64,000 bases of DNA, from contig NC_085865.1 in assembly GCF_034702125.1 (NCBI RefSeq), positions 40,292,616-40,356,615 on the forward strand. Direction: 5' to 3'. Every line of letters starts with the position of its first letter. Position 1 is the stretch's first letter. The notes beneath the pieces are model-generated. The model did not search any database. It was given only the letters and a program-made list of their open reading frames with translations, and was not told the origin of the DNA. This DNA comes from Engraulis encrasicolus (Eukaryota > Chordata > Actinopteri > Clupeiformes > Engraulidae). Both the position numbers and the translations under genes were made by a program. Positions 47,758 to 59,953 of the stretch are shown in pieces.

Positions 47758-49379
47758 GTAAGCCTGTGGGAACATATTTTCTGGGTCCACAGAGAAATAT
47801 AAGCATTGGCATATGTAATTTTTCAAGCTCTCTGTGCAAGATACATTTGTAAACGAAACTGGGATTTGAAGTCAAGAACCGATAAACAAACTTATAAGAA
47901 TGAAAATCAAATCACAAATCCAGCTTATGCAATACATCCTCTCAGTTTTGGCATCTTGTGCCCATACCGGTTTCTACTTCTGTGAACTGCTCATCTGCAT
48001 CGGTGTTCTGATATACAGCTCAGCTTTTGTGTATGTTTTGACGTGTTTGAGTATGTTTGACAGTCTTGATATTCTAATCTAGCACTATGAAATTGTGCAG
48101 CCCGTTCCTCTCCGTCCTTGTGCTGTCTGTTCTGTGTGAGCCCTCCAAAAAAATGCTGTGAATGGGGTTAAGTGGTGGGTTAAGAAATGAAATATTTTTC
48201 AACACCATAGATGCAAACCCCCTCACTAAGGCCAGGTGCAGGACAAAAATGTGAGGAACATCCTGGTTGGTCAAAGCAGTGCGTGTTCTAGTAAGACATT
48301 GTCAGTTGGGGTTTTTGGTGCGCAGCCTTCTATTTTCTTTTCCATTAGAATAAATTAATCAATTTCCATTCACTCAGCATGCTGTTTGCACATACAGTAA
48401 TGGACTAGATTAATTTGACTGGCCTTTCAGCCTGGCCTTTTTGTGCATGCAGCCTAACGTGTGACATCCAAAATATGCAATTTTGCCATAATGTCATAGA
48501 TTACTCCAAATGCACATGCCCAGATCCGCATTCAGTATTGTCACATTTGGTACTTTGCTTAGTTGGTGGAGATTACGCAATGTTGTTGGTTTTTTGTTGT
48601 TTTGTTGGTAATCTGTGCTAATATTGTTATTTGTTTCTGTAAAATAACTATTCTTTTTTTGTTGGTGATAAAAAGGGGTTGCTCTAATGTTCCAAGTAGA
48701 CTGAATGTAATTATGTTATGTCCCCTAAAGTCAAAATCCTATGGTTAAATCTGCAGGAAAAAGGCACCCCATTTACTTTTTTTATTTATATATAGTTTTC
48801 AGTGTCAGTAATTTATTGGGCTGTAATCGGTCAAGTACTGGTTTGAAACTATTTTTTTTCTCTATAATTTGATGGGATTGCAAAGATGTGGTCTGACTAT
48901 GGTTTGCACAACAACTTCCAATACAGTAACTTAATGTAACTCCTCATTGAGTTGTTAATTGACAGGATGCTTTGCTCTGTTGGGCCACAGGAGGGCGACG
49001 TGTCACAGTGTGTTATGGAATTAAATATCCTCTATCTGAGGGGGATGTGTGCATATTCTGATGGTGTCATATTGGCACGCAAAAAATCGTTAATGGAAAA
49101 AGTCAGCTCACAGTTCTTTTTCGACGTGGAATAGCATTTTGTGTTGACACAATTTTCGTTCAATACCTACGTTAAATTTTCACCATCCTTGCTATGTGTA
49201 CATGGACGTTATCTGACAGTGGAATATAAATATGTTTGAGAAACAGATTCAGTCCATGTATCCGCTATATTCTTCATAGAAGAGTTGGGGTGGTCTTGAT
49301 GACGAGGCATAGTATTTAATTAGGAATGCGACAGGTCTGCATTTTGCACTGGAGCATTGATGGAGAAAATCATGGATGC
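47758..49379. other. Non-coding stretch upstream of epc1
   Basis: AT-rich, without recognised exon or element. Confidence 0.4.
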
Positions 49380-49834
49380 AAGGAGTTTGGTTCGCGACTG
49401 ACGCGGAGTGCCTGGTGTCATCGTGGGTGGGAAACAGACGCAAGAAAGAGCGTACCCCATCCCCCCGCCTTCTTCCCTGCGGGCGGCTCTGACGCGCACG
49501 CGTGCTAAACCGTGTGGGAATGGCTGGTGTGTGATCGGGGGTTGGGCCGCTGGAAGCGAACGCAGAGTTAAAGAGTTTTTAATGTCCGCCATGTTGGCCA
49601 TGGCGTATTGAACTAGGGAGAGGGAGCGGAGCTACGGAAAAAAAGAGACCGAGAGAGAGCGACCAAGATCCGGGCCTTCCCGGCTCCGTTCTTCTCGCCA
49701 TACCCATATTTTGTAACCAATCGAACGGTAGACTCCTGGAGAACGTCACAGTTTCATCAATGAGAACTAACATTTGTACAGTTGTGTTTCGTAGGGTATC
49801 GGATAGATATATGCTGCATCTTTCATTATAAAAA
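49380..49834 (+). promoter_or_regulatory. CpG-rich epc1 promoter and 5' untranslated region
   Basis: CpG is clearly enriched (for example GACGCGGAG, GACGCGCACGCG) from here to about 50300, unlike the flanks. ATGTCCGCCATGTTGG (49582-49597) and, inside the intron, AAATGGCCGCCATTTC (about 50083-50098) and CCGCCATTTTG (about 50277-50287) fit YY1-type CCAT sites. A CCAAT box is at 49718-49722. The coding ATG follows at 49835 in the context AAAAATGA. Confidence 0.7.
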
Positions 49835-49987
49835 ATGAGTAAATTGTCGTTTCGGGCACGGGCGCTGGACGCTACCAAGCCTCTACCCGTTTTCCGCTGC
49901 GAGGATTTGCCAGACCTGCACGAATATGCCTCAATTAACCGGGCGGTGCCGCAGATGCCGACGGGGATGGAAAAGGAGGAGGAATCG
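49835..49987 (+). CDS. epc1: Enhancer of polycomb homolog 1, first coding exon (partial gene)
   Basis: Fifty-one codons end exactly at a GTATGT donor (phase 0). The product starts MSKLSFRARALDATKPLPVF and includes RCEDLPDLHEYASINRAVPQ and ends in MPTGMEKEEES. This is the start of the EPcA domain and agrees almost residue for residue with the vertebrate EPC1 N-terminus as I remember it, including its exon end before EHHLQ. EPC2 has a different segment (IYRGKDMPDLN) here. Epc1 is a nuclear scaffold of the NuA4/TIP60 histone acetyltransferase complex. Whether this is the a or b fish copy cannot be told. No further coding exon was found to the window end, so the gene continues to the right. Confidence 0.93.
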
Positions 49988-52214
49988 GTATGTTTTAAGG
50001 TTTCAATATGGGTATTTAGCTATTTCGCCATGTTTTCTTGATACGGCGGGCGCCCCTATCTTGCCTGCGCAAGCTTGCACAAAATGGCCGCCATTTCTGT
50101 TTTTCTTTGACACGGTAGTATGGCATTTAATCGTCGTGCTCCGTCGAAATTTGTGCAACCTTGTGGTTTATAAGGTGGTATTTGCTCGATTTTGAGTGCA
50201 ATAGTCGGGTTGTATCGAGTTGTTTTGTCAGGAATTGGTTTGCAACGCACAAAGGAGTCACGTGACTTTGCTTCAATCCGCCATTTTGTTGACTTTCTCT
50301 GTGCTTGGGATGGGCCTGAGAAGGCTGCAAGTGATGTGAACGGACACCAGGTGGCGAAGCTGAGTCTGTGATGTTAGCAATGTTGTGCAGAATGGGATTA
50401 GTAAGGGTCTACGTCCTTGTGCTGAAACAGCCATTCGTTTTACCACCACAGATGGCATTTAAGCAACATTTAGGAGAGTTGCAACCCAAAGCGCGTGTCA
50501 AGATGTATTTGTTATTGTCACTGTGTCTTGTTGCCAGACGCTGGAAGCATCGCCTTTTAGTTGTAACCCTATTTGCCGGTAGCTAGCCTACCCATACATC
50601 ACACGTCAACGTTGCGTTAATTACAGAATTCAGCGAACCCCCTCCCCAAGTCATGATGGGCACAGCTATCTTTTGCACCTTGCATTACTTTTAACCGGTT
50701 TTCATATTAACATGGCGAAGATGCGTTTGCTTAGTTTACAAACCTCTACAGTCGCTCCGGTATTCTCGCTGAATGAACCAGAGAACATGGCATTTCGTAA
50801 TGTATTCCTGTACATTTCCCTACAAATGTATTTCGCATAGCCTAGTGGCTGTATGTCTTGGTATGCGAAGGCGGCTGCTATGTGACAGCCCCGGGACTTG
50901 CGATATCCCCTTGTCAGTGCTGTGCGCACGTGTCCCCAGACCAGATAGTATTCTCTGCGCCTGAAGCTATGCGTGTAGTAGTTTTAAAAAGACACAGTAG
51001 CCTACAAAGCCGCCGTGCATGTCAATTTATAGGAAATGTAAAGAAATGCATGGTGTGTCTGCTAACATGACAGTTGTTGGTAGGTAGCATTTTAAGCTGT
51101 GTGTGCATAGTGCCTGCTGTCATAACAACCGATGCTGTGTCAAGTCTGTTCTTGTACAGTTTTTTCAATTGGATCATTTTGATGAGGCCATTTGCAATGG
51201 AAATGGAGATGCACTAAGTTGTAAACATGTGGATGCTCTGTTTTCTGTGTCTGCCCTATGTAAATAAGAAGGCCTTGCAGGTCTGTGCTCTGTCAAATCA
51301 ATAGTAACTCTGACATGCCTGCCTCTTTGACACAGTGCTTCCAATACAAGTGCATCTGTCAAGCTTGTTTGCCAGGTTGATGTTACTACATCATGCAGTG
51401 TATAATGCTATCATTACTTATCAGTGCTTGCAATGCCCTGTCAGGTGTAGCGTGAGATGGGTAAGACTTGGGTATTGAATAGGAAGGGTTAATGGAGGGA
51501 AGTTTATGATGCCGTTAGTGCATAAGTTTGCTTAATCTTTAAAAAAAATATTTGCCTGGGATGTGTATGATACTGGAGTTTGCCCACGTGGGGGTACTGT
51601 CGACAGAAGACTGCAGAGGTGTGTGTGTGTGTGTGTGAGAGAGAGTGAAAGGAAGGGACCATGAGCTGTGTACCTGAAGCAGTCTGGCATTAACTAGTTG
51701 TGTGAGCGAGCGAGAGAGACATCACATCCTCCATCATTCATTATCGTTGAATGAATCATTTGCCAAGACATTGTTCAACTCCCTCTACCCTGCAAATTAA
51801 CAGACTTCCTTGTTTCTTCATATCGGTGTTGGTTGTACTTTGTTGTTGACCGCGAACTGAGCATACCCCTAGTAGAACAGGTTTTATTGCTGATGTGTAT
51901 TATGTGGGTGTGGGTGTGTGTGTGTGTGTCCACCAAACCTGACTAGCATGTTCCCCATGGGGGTTATGTGTGCACGTCTGTGAGACGGAGCAAAGACATT
52001 TGAGCGCAGTCTGATTATTGTGTGTGAGAGCTTGCGCGAGAGCACCATGTGTGAGCTGCTGTAGTAATTGGGCCCTGTGTGTGTGACCGAGAGAGCAAGT
52101 CGACTGTAGCACTGACAATTAAGGCCTAGACTACAGTCAGTGCTGTTTCCTCTGCTCTGGGTACAACGTTTGAGCTGGCCAGTGTAAGCTTAGTTAGCAA
52201 AGTTTTGTGTGTAT

Positions 52215-52440
52215 GTGTGGTGCCGCCGCCGTTACCCGGAGGGGGGTTGAAATACGGTGACTTTGATTCACCTTACTCATGATTGAGCCCAGATCGGATC
52301 AGATCTCATTCCGAGCAGAGGAGGAATATTTATGAGCTCGTTAAGCCGCCCGTTAGACGGAGCTAGTGTGTTAATTATGAGCCTGTTAACGATGGCTTAA
52401 TTATCCTATGCGAGCAGGCACAGCGATGCCCTCTCCCACG
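52215..52440. promoter_or_regulatory. Candidate intronic enhancer (conserved-element-like)
   Basis: A 220 bp stretch of complex sequence with clustered developmental-type motifs: GAATATTTATGAGCTCGTTAA, GTGTTAATTATGAGCCTG, TTAACGATGGCTTAATTATC (TAATTA homeodomain cores) and GATCGGATCAGATCTC. It has no simple repeat and no transposon ends, unlike its surroundings. Confidence 0.4.
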
Positions 52441-53057
52441 AGGGCACACACATGCACACATACCGCACTCACAGAGCTGGTCTACTCTAGTCTACCTAAG
52501 TGCAACCCCCGCAGGCCTATAGAATGAGTCCTGATTGTGAAGTGGTATTGTTGCAGTGTCCTGACAACCCACTTGGGTTGGTGTGCGTGCGTGTTGGGTT
52601 GTCTAGTTACTATGTAGATTTCTTGTTGTAGCATAGGCCTATTTGCCCCACCAAGAACAGAAAGCTTCTCTGGATATTTTAATGATCTTTCTTATTTATT
52701 GTCCTGTAGGCCCTCTGAGCTAGGCTATTGATTGTGGTGTAGTGGGATTGAAGCTTGGTAATGGCCATTGTAGATTTTCAATCTACTGGCATTTTAATGT
52801 AACTCTGTTCTGTACTTACGGAAAGAAATCAGGTTTGTTGTGCGTGCGTCTGCTCATGACCTGCTCTTGTTCACTCCAGGATGGTCCTGTTTTGAATCAA
52901 CTGTCCTCCCTCCATTCATAATGTTCGCCGTTTGCCCTAGATGCACAGCAGTCGCTCCTGGCCCCATGTGAACCTTTTCATACGCACACTGGACACACAC
53001 ACACACACACCGACATTAAGTGGCTGGCCAGCCTCATGTGAACCTGGTCATAAGCAC

Positions 53058-53067
53058 ACTGGATGGA

Positions 53068-53118
<51 letters not shown>
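53058..53118. repeat. CA microsatellite within a diverged tandem unit
   Basis: CA tract inside four loose repeats (52965-53250) of 'GGCCAGCC..ATGTGAACCT..TCATAAGCACACTGGA' followed by CA runs. Confidence 0.85.
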
Positions 53119-53120
<2 letters not shown>

Positions 53121-53477
53121 GCACAGACATTAAGTGGCTGGCCAGCCCTATGTGAACCTTGTCATAAGCACACTCTGGATAGAAACACACACACACCCCT
53201 CTGGTCAGCCCAATGTGAACCTTTTCACAAACACGTAGATACACACACACACACACTCTCTGTAGCTGTGCAGCCAGCAGACGTCACGTGCGGTCCGGTA
53301 AGGGTTGCTGCTGCTTCTGCCACTGCTGGGAATAGCTGCTGCTGATGATGAGGTGGCTGGAGGCTGCTGGCTGCTGCCGCTGTCACCCGGGGCTAGACGG
53401 ATGGGAATGCCATCGCCGTGGGGACGCTCGGCTCAGGGTCACCAAAGCGCTACAGAGGTCACCAGCCATGGATTTAT

Positions 53478-53540
53478 AACGGGAGGGGGACGGGGTGGGG
53501 GGGGGGGGGGTGGGGGGTGGGGGGTGGTGGTGTGGTTGGG
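53478..53540. repeat. G-rich tract with quadruplex potential
   Basis: Runs of 3 to 12 G (GGGAGGGGGACGGGGTGGG and on to GGTGGGGGGTGGGGGG) give many ways to form four G-runs with short loops. Confidence 0.8.
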
Positions 53541-54224
53541 AGATGAGTGTGCAAGTCATGATAAAAAATGGACGGCTTGATGGATTGATGGTTGGGTTAT
53601 GGAGTGCTGAAGACGAGAGGCTTACTTATATTTTAATGGTGGAAAAGTTTTTTTTTTTTATGTCCCCAGGAAAAGCAGTGTTGCGAGTGACTAATTTTGT
53701 TCTGTGTATTTTGTTTGTGCGTGTCAGTTGGTGTGCATTCGTTCGTGTTTATTATTCAAGAACAGATGCTTCGGGGGTGCGGGTGAGTCCTTTGTCCCCC
53801 TGTGCTCCCCAGAGTGAGTGTGTGTGTGTGTTATGTAACGCTCTCGGGGGATTTGTGCGAGGAGGCCGTATGTGATAATTGACTCCTGACCCACTGACCT
53901 GGGAGTGGGTGTTGAGTAGATCCCAGTCTATAACGTAGTCTTTTTCGAAGCAAGTATGATGAGTCGAGCACCTACACACATACATTGCTGCTCAATACAC
54001 AATCATTGTCGCACACACGCTCACACACACTGACCGGTAACTTACGCCTAGTCACACACACACAACACTACACACAAGAATGCACATGCACATGCACATA
54101 CACACGCCCCTCCCATATTTGGCATATGATTGTTAACCCAAACCGTGTCCAATCTGGCCCCACTCTGCTTGGAGTCCCCTGTTGTTTTTCCATGCGTCAT
54201 CATCGTCATCATGGTCATCATGAT

Positions 54225-54598
54225 TAGGGCTGGGTATCGCAGCCATGTTCCTGTATCGATTCGATTTCAGTTCTTATGGCTTTGAATCGATTAATCGCCC
54301 TTCGATTCAATTCGTTCCCTTCTTGGTGCCAGGATTTCCCACAAAAGATGCTGTCGCCTGTTTTTATATAAAAAATGTCAAAGGGCTGTGGCTTGACCGT
54401 GTTGACCGATTGCTGATTTGTAATAAGTAGGCCTAGGCCTAATTGACTAATACCTACTGGGTATTTTCTATAGACCTAAATTAAACAAAAAGGAAAAAAA
54501 AGAAAAAGAACCAAATAATCGATTTTTTGCCCTGTGAATCGATAATGTGAATTTCAAATGAAATCGATCGATTAAATCGAGTATTTTATCCAGCCCTA
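54225..54598. mobile_element. hAT-like MITE, AATCGAT family
   Basis: Ends TAGGGCTGGGTATCG and TTATCCAGCCCTA, with perfect 8-base flanks ATCATGAT (54217-54224 and 54599-54606). ATCGAT and AATCGATTAATCG words cluster next to both ends. Length 374 bp. Confidence 0.9.
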
Positions 54599-54865
54599 AT
54601 CATGATCCACTATGATCCCGTCCCCCATGTTGTTTTAATTCCATCCCCCCTGCACTTCCTCCTGCATGCGCTGTCTCGTCTTGTACTCATTATGTTGAGG
54701 TGTGTGTGGTTGAGGGGGAATGACCACACTGGTCAGATATGTAACTTAGTGTGCTTTTCCCCCCTCTGACAGCAATTTCACCCTCTCTGAGTCTCGCACA
54801 CACACTTAAAAACGCGCACCCACATGTAGCCTAGGCTAAAAGATGTGTGTGTCATTGCTATCTGA

Positions 54866-55305
54866 TAGGGGTGTAGCGATATCCAACCGAACCGACGTAT
54901 CGTACCGAAAAGACCTGTACCGAACCGAACAGTGCCATACCGAAAGGTTGACTAAAAGGCTAAAACTTGTTCATGTTTTTACATTATGCTGCTACTACAT
55001 GCAGAGGCTCGTGCAGAACCCTGAGAGAGAATGCAAGAAAAAACAGGTGTAGAGGCTTGGTCTTTGTGAAACCTTGAGGAGAAAGTTTCTTACACTGATG
55101 AAATCTCCGACCCAAAGTAGCAGGTTGAATGTATTTCTTTTTTTGTTTGTATTTTGACAATTTTTTTGTGAAATTAACAACGTGCTGAGGAAGAAAATAG
55201 TTTTCTATTTTGTTCCCATATACTGTACCGAAAATGTACCGAACCGTGACCCCAAAAACCGAGGTACGTACCGAACCGTGATTTTTGTGTACCGTTACAC
55301 CCCTA
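54866..55305. mobile_element. hAT-like MITE, ACCGAACCG family
   Basis: Ends TAGGGGTGTAGCGATA and TACCGTTACACCCCTA, with perfect 8-base flanks CTATCTGA (54858-54865 and 55306-55313). Both subterminal zones are filled with TACCGAACCG/GTACCG words. Length 440 bp. Confidence 0.92.
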
Positions 55306-55720
55306 CTATCTGAGTAGTTATGTTCCGAGTCTGCATGTTTAGATGGTCAGTGTTTGTTTGTAAATGTGTGTTCTTGACAGACTAGAGAGGGCAAAGGACA
55401 TGTGTTTACTTTCACAGCCCTGGTCAGGTCTGGTCTAGTGCGTGTACTGTCACTGCGTGTCTGTGTCTCACGGTGTGTGTGCATGTTTGCACATGTCTGC
55501 ATGAGCTATTGAATCTGTGCTGTAGAGGGTTAGCAGACAGACATAGGGTGTGTCTTTCCAAATGGTTGGTAAACACAGAAACGTTACTCTGTTTATTTCT
55601 GAAATCGTGTTGTAACCTTGTTGTAAACTTAAAAGAGCTGTTGCAGTGGTCAATGTTTTCCCCACCCCCACCAAAAAATCAATCACCCGTATGTCCTCAC
55701 ACATTCATAGATGTAGAAGG

Positions 55721-55721
<1 letters not shown>

Positions 55722-55794
<73 letters not shown>
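55722..55794. repeat. CA microsatellite
   Basis: About 36 uninterrupted CA units. Confidence 0.95.
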
Positions 55795-55796
<2 letters not shown>

Positions 55797-55951
55797 GGGT
55801 TAGTTTTGTTACGGTGAGTGGGCTTGAATGGGGAAGTGAAACCAGTTGTGTGTCAATGTGGAGGTTATAGCTGTTAAGATTCCTTGAAAGTAATGAAGGG
55901 GGCCTAAAGTGAAGTGTTTTTTTCTTTGCTGTTGCTGTAACATGTGGTGAT

Positions 55952-56335
55952 TAGGGATGGCGAAAATTGAAAACACTCTTAACCGGCAACTGAGACTCAT
56001 TAACCGGTGGTTAACCGGTAATCATAAATTATACAACGTTCGCGTGCCTGATATGCACAGCACTGATTTTTTTTTTACATTTCATCTTTCACATAAGCCT
56101 TTTTTTTTTGCTACGCAGACAAGGACCTGCCATGTCCATCCACTGTTGCCAGATGGAATATGCTGAATTATCGTACTAAAACCTCAAAATTATCGTTTTT
56201 TTGGGAGGAAATTATTATTATTATTATTATTACTACAACAACAACCGGTTAACCGGTGGCAGAAATTTTTAACCGGTCAAGCTTAACGTTGATCCGTTCG
56301 ACTATCAGTTAAACGGTTACCGGTTAACATCCCTA
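55952..56335. mobile_element. hAT-like MITE, AACCGGT family
   Basis: Ends TAGGGATGGCGAAAA and TTAACATCCCTA, with perfect 8-base flanks GTGGTGAT (55944-55951 and 56336-56343). TTAACCGG/CCGGTTAA palindromic words occur about ten times near the two ends. Length 384 bp. Confidence 0.92.
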
Positions 56336-58745
56336 GTGGTGATGAGATCAGTGAACCAGGTGAGGCGGCTGGTCAGGTGCAGACATGTCTACCGTACTGG
56401 TATGGTTACCTGGAAGTCATGAAAGAGGCATGCGTACTAGAAGCTGTTGCAGATGCTGGATATTGCGGGGGATGTACTAAGTGTCAACAGCACATGATTT
56501 GCAGCACATCCCCTGCTGTATCGCTGCACGGCTTTTGGCGTTTACATAGTGTGTTTTTTATTTATGTACGAATGGCACACCACCATGCATGTTAAAAGAT
56601 GATAAGCTTGGGTCTGGTGGGGACCTGTCTTCCACAGTGGTTTGGATACCTGGAAATCTGAAGAGATTTAGCACAGATCACTCAAACTGCTTCAGCTAGT
56701 GGTGATGCAAGTTGGATTTTGCGTTTCTGTAGCAGTGATCTCTCCTCTGTGCACTACAGTTCAGCTTTTGCCGTTTCTATATGGTGGATTTTCTTCATTA
56801 ATGTATGAGTGCAACGCCACTGCTTGCCAGAAGATAAGGATAAGCTCATTACTAGACTACTAAGTTAACATGAGAACTTAAAGGCCTAGTGGATTTTGAA
56901 ATATTCATAAAACTGTGTGGGAGGAGCATTTTAATGCTCAGGCTTTGAAATGAAATGCATTCTTTCTATATGGTCTTGCTATAGGGTATTCTCACTCATC
57001 ATGGGACTTCCTGCAACATGGGCTAACTCCTGTGAACGGAAGAGTGTCACTGTAACACTAGCCCATTAACTTATGATCAGGATTGCACTGATGCTGTCCT
57101 AGGTCTCTGATGGGCTCTATCCGAGCTGAGATGGTGATGGTTGTTTCTTGTAAGCTTAATTATGTCTGGTTTATGAAACAACACTAGTTGACATTGAGGC
57201 TGAGAGCTAAGTGAAAGGGAAGATGTGTGTTTTGATCAGATTCCAGATTGATGACACTGCATGTGAGGGCAAATATGGGCACATGCTAGCTGGACATGCT
57301 AGCTCAAATAACTTTTGCTTACGGCCGTTAGAAACTGGTCTGCCCCTGCTTGGTCTTTTCAGGCTTTGTCATTCAGCCTTTGTCTTTGTATTGGCCGCTC
57401 AGTAGTAGTAGACGGTATTTAAAGTGTTGTAAAACTCCTACACACAGACACCAGACTTGTAATGTGCTTTCTACCGTGGAGACTGGAGAAGCCAAGTATA
57501 TTTATCGCTTTGCTGATAATGGTCGTTTTATTATACCCGGGGCATTTCTTTCCACTATAAAGTCACAAAGGTGACATTGTCGCCTGGAACAAATGCCAGG
57601 CCACCAAGTGAATATATAGGCTTTATGATGAACGACTAATTTATATGTAAAAGACATGCTACTCTATCCAACTTATGTCCAGGGAGCACAATCGCCTGAG
57701 TCCCCAGGCTCAAATGAGTTTAGCCTGTAACGAGGCGACTTGCCCGTAAAAATAATTGATGTGTCAAGGCTGCAGGACTCTTAGCAGGAGTAAGGGTTAT
57801 TCACAAAGCACTTTGGAAGTCACAGGGAGCTTGAAAAGTAGGGCACAAGACTCCCTAATTCACAAATATCTATTCACTGGGGATTGTGAAGAAGCAGTTT
57901 GCATTATTCCATGTGAATGAATTAAAAAAAAATACTGTGTGACTTTGAGAACTATAGTGTGAATTGGCAAATGTGTTGGCTGGAAGGCATGCGGTATCGC
58001 AAGCCCCCTTCCAAAATAATCGCTGAAGCCTAGCCTAAATGTTGTCTTGATGCTAGAACTTACAAACCCAATCCTGGAGCTATTTATGGCTGTTGGTTGC
58101 TTGCGAAGTCTGTTTATTACTTGGGAAGTCTGTTTATTGGCTGCTTTGAGTTCTTTTTTACCTATGTCACCTGTTGGTTAATTTGTGTTGCTTTGTGGTG
58201 CTCATGCAGGCGCTCTAACGCTCACCTGCTACTCTGCTAATTATTGTGACTGCCACCCAGCTTGTTGTCAACTGCCATGGCACAAGGCTCTTAACACACT
58301 CTTTAACCTTGCCTAGTCACTTCACATCTCTCTCCCATCTGGCAGGTGTATTGTTATAGGGATGGTTATGGTTAACTGTCCTACCAGAGATTCTCTCTCT
58401 CTCTGGTCCTACTCTGTTGCAGGTAAAAAGTGGTCACCAATAGTGATGGCCCACTGGAACTGGAGCAGAGCTTACTCGTGGGTCACCCAGCATGTAGCCC
58501 TACCAGCTTATGCCAACGTCACTGGTTCTTAATTGAGCGTAATTAAGATTCCTTATATAGATAACTTGGGTTCCTGTTTACAAACATTTGCAATGTGAGG
58601 AAGGGCAAGATGCTAAGTAGCCAACCACGTGAGTGCATTTTTTGAGTGGCGGCTGTTTCCAACAATCAGAGGTTGAAGAGGGACCCCTGGCTACTCGCGC
58701 AGACGGGGATTGTTGACGAACGTTAAACCCATAAGAGCAGGTGTA

Positions 58746-59953
58746 AGGTAAGCGTACCCATTAAGCCCACCAAAATCTAAATTTCTTTATTTTTCAATCA
58801 TCTTCACACAATTTTTTTGTGAAATGATTTCTTAAATAGTAAGATTTACCTCTCTTCTCAATGTTTATCACTGAATTGATGAATATTTCAAAGTACAATA
58901 GGAAGATTTTTTACGAGAAAAGTGAAAAGTCTGAATGGGCTTAAATGGTACCTTTGGTACCATTTAAGCCCACTTGTTATTTCTCTATCAAAATACGTGG
59001 TGAGGTGTGTGAGTTGAGTTTAAACAGTGTAGCCTACATGGCATAAATGGTTTCAGATCAAAATATTCTTCCAAAATGTAAGATTTGCTAAAAAAATAAT
59101 GCATAAAACCAAATTAAACATTACAGCATCTCTTACTTCATATACTTAATAAAATTCTTCATCCAAACAGAGAAATTTATTTTTTCTTATTGATTATTGT
59201 TAGTTCATTACATTACGCCTTTTTGACCTACTACTTCAGATTGTACAGCACTTTTTATGTCCCTCAAAGGCATTTTTCATTAGCATGCATGCCAACTTGC
59301 ATTCATTTCAATGGGGTGTACCATTTAAGCCCACCTTGTACCCATTAAGCCCGCCTATACAAAAAGCTATTTTATGGAAATAATCAACTCCACAAAAACA
59401 TTTCATGATGCATTTCTTTAAAGATCAATGCCAAACAAACTGGAATATGCTTAGAATTCATACCTAACCACCTTAAGTCTTACGGTAGAGTAAGATAAAG
59501 ATGGTGTGTGGTTGTATCAAGAGAATATCTGCGTTTGTTCGCTCATAAAACACATCTTTCCATTTGAAGGGAAATGCTATAATTTAGTAAAACACTGCAT
59601 GTATATATATATAAAAATCATTACATTTACCTCTTAGTTCACTAAATATGAAAGTATTTTCAAAATATTTTACTTAAACTAGCTGAAATTCTATGATTTC
59701 TGACATGTCCCAAAACAGCAAAGTTTTGAGGCAACTTCTTGTCAGTAGTCCTGAGACTGGGTTCACTTGGACGGGGATAACTCCACGATAAAACATGTGA
59801 TTTGTTTGCAATAAAAAGCATTTTGTCAGTTACTAAACCCTTTAATTGGATAGGGTGATGAACAACAAAATTCACCTTTTCCCTTTCTTTAAATTGACCT
59901 CAAAGTTGAAAGTGGGCTTAAAGGGTACATGGGCTTAATGGGTACGCTTACCT
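58746..59953. mobile_element. TA-flanked non-autonomous DNA element, copy 2
   Basis: Same ends (AGGTAAGCGTACCCATTAAG...CTTAATGGGTACGCTTACCT) and TA flanks as 40160-41376, same orientation, with about 20 bp missing after AAGCCCACTTG and scattered substitutions. Here the terminal inverted repeat is perfect over at least 20 bases. Confidence 0.88.

Noticed and set aside
41098..59875. Similar frames of 66 and 71 codons on the minus strand in the two TA-flanked elements (41098-41298, 59660-59875)
   Set aside because: Similarity is explained by the DNA copies. Several of the differences I can see change amino acids, there is no transposase motif, and each frame is short.
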